Origin: SYIM01 sp044359405
GTDB lineage: Bacteria; Pseudomonadota; Gammaproteobacteria; Burkholderiales; Burkholderiaceae_E
Reading direction: 5' to 3'
Assembly: GCA_044359405.1 (NCBI GenBank)
Contig: JBIKMC010000042.1
Coordinates: forward strand, 1 to 17,143
DNA: 17,143 nt
A program made the position numbers and the translations under genes. Under the pieces are notes generated by a model. That model ran no database searches, was not told the origin of the DNA, and saw nothing but the letters and a program-made list of their open reading frames with translations. Shown piece after piece: positions 9,823 to 17,143 of the stretch (within the stretch, counting starts at the first letter, position 1; every line of letters starts with the position of its first letter).

Positions 9823-11931
9823 TTACTTGCTGCGTGCCGAGATCACGGCCTCGGCCACATTCTTGGGTGCTTCGCTGTAGTGCTTGAATTCCATGGTGTA
9901 GGTCGCGCGCCCCTGGGTGAGCGAACGCAGCGTGGTTGAGTAACCGAACATCTCTGCCAGAGGAACCTCGGCGCGAATCGCCTTGCCACCGCCCACCATG
10001 TCTTCCATACCCTGGACCATGCCCCGACGGGAGGACAGGTCGCCCATCACCGTACCCGCGTAGTCCTCGGGGGTTTCCACCTCGACCGACATCATCGGCT
10101 CAAGCAGCACCGGTGCCGCACGCCGCATGCCTTCTTTGAAGGCAATGGAAGCTGCCTGCTTGAAGGCGTTCTCGTTGGAGTCGACGTCATGGTACGACCC
10201 AAAGAAAAGCGTGGCCTTTACGTTGACCACAGGGTAGCCAGCCATTACGCCAGCGGGCAGGGTCTCTTCGATGCCCTTCTGAACCGCCGGAATGAATTCG
10301 CGCGGCACCACACCACCCTTGATGGCGTCGACAAACTCGAAGTTGGCGCCGCCCGGCTCGAGCGGCTCGAGCTTGAGCACCACGTGGCCATACTGACCAC
10401 GACCACCGGACTGCTTGATGAACTTGCCTTCGACTTCGTCGACCTGTTTACGAATGGTTTCCCGGTAGGCAACCTGGGGTTTGCCCACCGAGGCCTCGAC
10501 ACCGAACTCGCGCTTCATGCGGTCAACGATGATTTCAAGGTGCAATTCGCCCATGCCCGAGATGATGGTCTGACCGGACTCTTCGTCGGTGCGCACCCTG
10601 AACGAGGGGTCTTCCTGGGCGAGACGACCCAGGGCTATACCCATCTTTTCCTGATCAGCCTTGGTCTTGGGCTCAACCGCCTGAGAGATGACGGGCTCGG
10701 GGAATTCCATACGCTCGAGGATGATCTCGGCATCGGGATCGCAGAGTGTTTCACCGGTGGTGATTTCGCGCAAACCGACGCAGGCGGCAATATCACCCGC
10801 GCGAACTTCCTTGATTTCATCGCGCTGGTTGGCATGCATCTGAAGGATGCGGCCGATGCGCTCTTTCTTGCCCTTGATGGGGTTGTAAATGGTATCGCCA
10901 GAGTTGAGCACGCCCGAGTAAACGCGGATGAAGGTGAGCTGGCCCACGAACGGATCAGTCATCAGCTTGAAAGCAAGCGCCGCGAATTTCTCACCGTCAT
11001 CAGCCTTGCGGCTGAGCTCTTTGGTGCCGTCCTCGTCGGTGCCCGTCACGGGCGGAATGTCGACCGGCGACGGCAGAAACTCGATAACGTTGTCGAGCAT
11101 GGCCTGAACACCCTTGTTCTTGAAGGCGGTGCCGCACATCATTGGAACGATCTCGCTGGCGATGGTGCGCTGACGCAGACCTTTTTTGATGTCTTCTTCA
11201 GACAGGTCTCCGTTCTCAAGGTAACGGTTCATGAGCTCTTCATTAGCCTCGGCAGCCGCCTCGACCATTTTTTCGCGCCACTCGGCACAGGTGTCGGCAA
11301 GCTCAGCCGGCACCTCGGCCAGATCGAACTTCATGCCCTGTGAAGCGTCATCCCAGTAGATCGCCTTCATGCGAATGAGATCGACCACGCCCTTGAAGTT
11401 TTCTTCGGCACCGATAGGCACCTGCACCGGAACCGGATTAGCACGCAGGCGCAGACGCATCTGGTCGTGCACCTTGAAGAAATTGGCGCCAACGCGGTCC
11501 ATCTTGTTGACGAAGGCCAGACGCGGCACGCCGTACTTGTTGGCCTGGCGCCACACGGTTTCAGACTGAGGCTGAACACCGCCCACCGCGCAGTACACCA
11601 TGCATGCGCCGTCGAGCACACGCATTGAGCGCTCAACTTCGATGGTGAAGTCAACGTGCCCGGGTGTGTCGATGATGTTGATGCGATGCTCGGGGAAGGA
11701 CATGTCCATGCCCTTCCAGAAGCAGGTGGTGGCCGCCGAGGTGATGGTGATACCCCGCTCCTGCTCCTGCTCCATCCAGTCCATGGTGGCTGCGCCATCG
11801 TGGACTTCACCGATCTTGTGATTGACGCCGGTGTAAAACAGGATGCGTTCTGTCGTGGTGGTTTTACCGGCGTCAATGTGCGCCGAGATACCGATGTTGC
11901 GGTAGCGGTCGATAGGAGTCTTGCGAGCCAT
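9823..11931 (-). CDS. fusA: Elongation factor G
   Basis: EF-G is the GTPase that drives ribosomal translocation and, with RRF, ribosome recycling. The product is 702 aa, a normal length for the main EF-G of Burkholderiales. The G-domain motifs are AHIDAGKT (17-24), DTPGH (88-92) and NKMD (142-145), and the ERGITI switch I element lies at 58-63. The rest matches domains II to V. The ATG at 11931 has only a weak purine-rich site (GAAAGAAAG) upstream. It follows rpsG after 143 nt and precedes tuf by 39 nt, the classic str operon order. Codon use favours ACC, ATC and GTC, unlike tuf next to it. Confidence 0.98.
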   Translation of the reverse strand: MARKTPIDRYRNIGISAHIDAGKTTTTERILFYTGVNHKIGEVHDGAATMDWMEQEQERGITITSAATTCFWKGMDMSFPEHRINIIDTPGHVDFTIEVERSMRVLDGACMVYCAVGGVQPQSETVWRQANKYGVPRLAFVNKMDRVGANFFKVHDQMRLRLRANPVPVQVPIGAEENFKGVVDLIRMKAIYWDDASQGMKFDLAEVPAELADTCAEWREKMVEAAAEANEELMNRYLENGDLSEEDIKKGLRQRTIASEIVPMMCGTAFKNKGVQAMLDNVIEFLPSPVDIPPVTGTDEDGTKELSRKADDGEKFAALAFKLMTDPFVGQLTFIRVYSGVLNSGDTIYNPIKGKKERIGRILQMHANQRDEIKEVRAGDIAACVGLREITTGETLCDPDAEIILERMEFPEPVISQAVEPKTKADQEKMGIALGRLAQEDPSFRVRTDEESGQTIISGMGELHLEIIVDRMKREFGVEASVGKPQVAYRETIRKQVDEVEGKFIKQSGGRGQYGHVVLKLEPLEPGGANFEFVDAIKGGVVPREFIPAVQKGIEETLPAGVMAGYPVVNVKATLFFGSYHDVDSNENAFKQAASIAFKEGMRRAAPVLLEPMMSVEVETPEDYAGTVMGDLSSRRGMVQGMEDMVGGGKAIRAEVPLAEMFGYSTTLRSLTQGRATYTMEFKHYSEAPKNVAEAVISARSK

Positions 11932-11988
11932 GATTCAAACTTTCTTTCGGGGGTATCGCCGATTCGGGATAGCGCCTGATCGCTGAAT

Positions 11989-12045
11989 CACTGGCGGCCA
12001 CGCAACGCGACGACATCAAGCCGTACGCCGCACGCCCACCGCCAG
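11989..12045 (-). other. Stem in the rpsG-fusA gap
   Basis: The 143-nt gap between rpsG and fusA has perfect 7-bp arms, CTGGCGG (11991-11997) with CCGCCAG (12039-12045), around a 41-nt internal region. In E. coli the rpsG-fusA gap and its upstream neighbour take part in S7 feedback control of the str operon. I see no sequence match that proves the same here. Confidence 0.35.
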
Positions 12046-12074
12046 CACTCAGGCCAGGCAAGCCTTCCCGGTTT

Positions 12075-12545
12075 TCAGAAGCGGAAATGGGCGAAGGCCT
12101 TGTTGGCCTCGGCCATGCGGTGCACCTCGTCGCGGCGCTTGACGGCTCCGCCACGGTTCTCAGCGGCTTCCAGCAGTTCATTCGCCAGACGCTGACCCAT
12201 GGATTTTTCGCCGCGCTTCTTGGCAGCCTCGCGCAGCCAGCGCATGGCCAGAGCCGTGCGACGCACTGGACGAACCTCAACGGGAACCTGATAGTTGGCC
12301 CCGCCGACGCGACGACTCTTCACCTCGACCATGGGGCGGGCGTTGTGCAGGGCCTGTCCGAAGACTTCAATGGGATCTTTGCCCGAACGCGACTTGATCT
12401 GGTCAAATGCGCCGTAGAGCATGCGCTCAGCGACGGCCTTTTTGCCATCGAGCATCAGCACGTTGACAAACTTGGAAACCTCGACACTGCCGTACAGCGG
12501 ATCCGGCAGGATCTCGCGACGGGGAACCTCACGACGACGCGGCAT
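12075..12545 (-). CDS. rpsG: 30S ribosomal protein S7
   Basis: S7 nucleates assembly of the 30S head and contacts mRNA and tRNA near the E site. It is the translational repressor of the str operon in E. coli. The product is 156 aa, a normal length, starting MPRRREVPRREILPDPLYGS and including the signature GGANYQVPVEV at 81-91. The ATG at 12545 has an AGAGGTG about 6 nt upstream. It follows rpsL after 210 nt, a wider gap than in many relatives, which leaves room for a regulatory structure. Confidence 0.98.
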   Translation of the reverse strand: MPRRREVPRREILPDPLYGSVEVSKFVNVLMLDGKKAVAERMLYGAFDQIKSRSGKDPIEVFGQALHNARPMVEVKSRRVGGANYQVPVEVRPVRRTALAMRWLREAAKKRGEKSMGQRLANELLEAAENRGGAVKRRDEVHRMAEANKAFAHFRF

Positions 12546-12705
12546 GACACACCTCTTTTGGCTTCAGCGGACGCCGGGGCACTGCCACGCACCACCGGCA
12601 CTGTTGAGAACACCCGCTTTCGAATCGGAGCGCGGGATTCTCTCGCTTACTGGAATCTGAACCCTGTCAGGCAAGCCCGAATAGACTCTTGACACGACCA
12701 GACCC

Positions 12706-12741
12706 CGGAAATAGGGCAAACCTGCTGGGTATGCCCCGGAA
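12706..12741 (-). other. Hairpin just after rpsL in the rpsL-rpsG gap
   Basis: The 210-nt gap between rpsL and rpsG holds a stem with arms GGGCA (12714-12718) and TGCCC (12732-12736), flanked on both sides by CCGG blocks that can also pair. On the coding strand it lies about 20-50 nt after the rpsL stop. There is no T-run behind it. In E. coli the S7 target for feedback control lies between rpsL and rpsG, so a regulatory role is possible. The rest of the gap shows nothing I can name. Confidence 0.35.
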
Positions 12742-12755
12742 AATCGGCCTTGAAA

Positions 12756-13133
12756 TCAGCTCTTCTTCGGACGCTTGGCGCCGTACTTGGAGCGGGACTG
12801 CTTGCGATCCTTGACGCCCTGCAGGTCGAGGGAGCCACGAACGATGTGGTAGCGCACACCAGGAAGGTCTTTCACGCGACCGCCGCGGATCAACACCACT
12901 GAGTGCTCTTGCAGGTTGTGGCCCTCGCCCCCAATGTAAGAAATCACCTCGAAGCCATTGGTCAGGCGCACCTTGGCAACCTTACGCAAGGCTGAGTTGG
13001 GCTTCTTGGGGGTGGTGGTGTACACGCGGGTGCACACGCCACGCCGCTGCGGCGACTCCTGCAGCGCGGGGCTCTTGCTCTTGTCGACCGCCGACTCGCG
13101 GCCTTGCCGCACGAGCTGATTAATGGTGGGCAT
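12756..13133 (-). CDS. rpsL: 30S ribosomal protein S12
   Basis: S12 sits at the decoding centre and controls accuracy; it is the classic streptomycin-resistance target. The product is 125 aa, starting MPTINQLVRQGRE. Counting the start Met, Lys43 and Lys88 are both present in TTTPKKPNSALRK and GGRVKDLPGVRYH. These are the two usual resistance sites, so the allele is of the sensitive type. Asp89, the residue methylthiolated by RimO, is also conserved. The ATG at 13133 has an AAGGAA about 9 nt upstream. It is first in the str group, 179 nt after rpoC, with its own candidate promoter. Confidence 0.98.
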   Translation of the reverse strand: MPTINQLVRQGRESAVDKSKSPALQESPQRRGVCTRVYTTTPKKPNSALRKVAKVRLTNGFEVISYIGGEGHNLQEHSVVLIRGGRVKDLPGVRYHIVRGSLDLQGVKDRKQSRSKYGAKRPKKS

Positions 13134-13226
13134 TCGAGGTATTCCTTGTGTCTGCCGATGTCCGGTCCATAAAGCCCAGGATCAGCATTGATGGAATCGG
13201 CGTACGGTTGCGCCGAAAAGCTTTAA

Positions 13227-13255
13227 ATGATAACTGGTTAAAAGAAATGAAACAA
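13227..13255 (-). promoter_or_regulatory. Candidate sigma-70 promoter for rpsL-rpsG-fusA-tuf
   Basis: On the coding strand, TTGTTT (13255-13250) and TATCAT (13232-13227) are separated by exactly 17 nt. The -10 matches the consensus at 5 of 6 positions; the -35 matches mainly in its TTG. The surroundings are AT-rich in an otherwise GC-rich window. Transcription would start near 13220, leaving about 85 nt of leader before rpsL. It lies after the rpoC hairpin, so it would give the str genes their own supply of transcripts. Confidence 0.6.
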
Positions 13256-13276
13256 GCGCACGTCGCGCCCGTCAGC

Positions 13277-13303
13277 ACGCAGGGGCGGTGCCCGCCCCTG
13301 CGT
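13277..13303 (-). terminator. Strong hairpin directly after rpoC
   Basis: A perfect 12-bp GC-rich stem with a 3-nt loop (arms ACGCAGGGGCGG, 13277-13288, and its complement, 13292-13303) begins 9 nt after the rpoC stop. No U-tract follows at once; the T-rich stretch starts about 20 nt later and belongs to the rpsL promoter region. It therefore may be a weak or Rho-assisted terminator, or a 3'-end stabilising structure, separating the rpoBC transcript from the str genes. Confidence 0.55.
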
Positions 13304-13312
13304 TCAAGACGA

Positions 13313-17143
<3,831 letters not shown>

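Overview
The window is a GC-rich stretch of betaproteobacterial type, most like Burkholderiales. I judge this from RpoB, RpoC and L10 wording that I recognise from that order, from the tuf-tRNA(Trp)-secE linkage, and from the rpoC-rpsL-rpsG-fusA continuation. I cannot name a genus. Every real gene lies on the minus strand, so transcription reads from high to low coordinates. It holds the core 'rif-str' block of transcription and translation genes. I see no mobile element, CRISPR array, toxin, phage gene or accessory gene.

In transcription order the layout is: rpoC from codon 134 to its stop (17143-13313), a strong hairpin and a good candidate promoter (13303-13227), rpsL, rpsG, fusA and one tuf (13133-8593), tRNA-Trp(CCA), secE and nusG (8537-7488), rplK and rplA, a 342-nt leader, rplJ and rplL, a 206-nt gap with a large hairpin, rpoB (4689-568), and rpoC codons 1-179 (538-1). 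Spacing is tight within secE-nusG (0 nt), rplK-rplA (1 nt), rpoB-rpoC (29 nt) and fusA-tuf (39 nt). The longer gaps hold hairpins that could set the relative output of the genes. The products work together. RpoB and RpoC form the RNA polymerase catalytic core. NusG pauses, stimulates and couples it to ribosomes. L11, L1, L10, L12, S12 and S7 are ribosomal proteins. EF-Tu and EF-G drive elongation on that ribosome. SecE is a translocon subunit.

The unusual feature is topological. Bases 1-139 repeat at 17005-17143 with one mismatch (104 C, 17108 T). The two rpoC pieces join in frame through this repeat into one normal-length RpoC of 1409 aa, so the sequence closes into a circle of 17,004 bp. 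In chromosomes of this group the same genes usually lie between two near-identical tuf genes (tuf-trnW-secE ... rpoC-rpsL-rpsG-fusA-tuf). Here a single tuf has the upstream flank of one copy (fusA) and the downstream flank of the other (tRNA-Trp-secE). That is the expected product of joining the two tuf copies. It could be an assembly graph collapse at the tuf repeat (my first choice), a tandem duplication by tuf x tuf crossing-over, or a real excised circle. The tuf gene also has codon use unlike its neighbours over about 380 codons, then changes in its last ~20 codons. I found no previously undescribed biological system. The circle and the hybrid tuf are what deserve checking.
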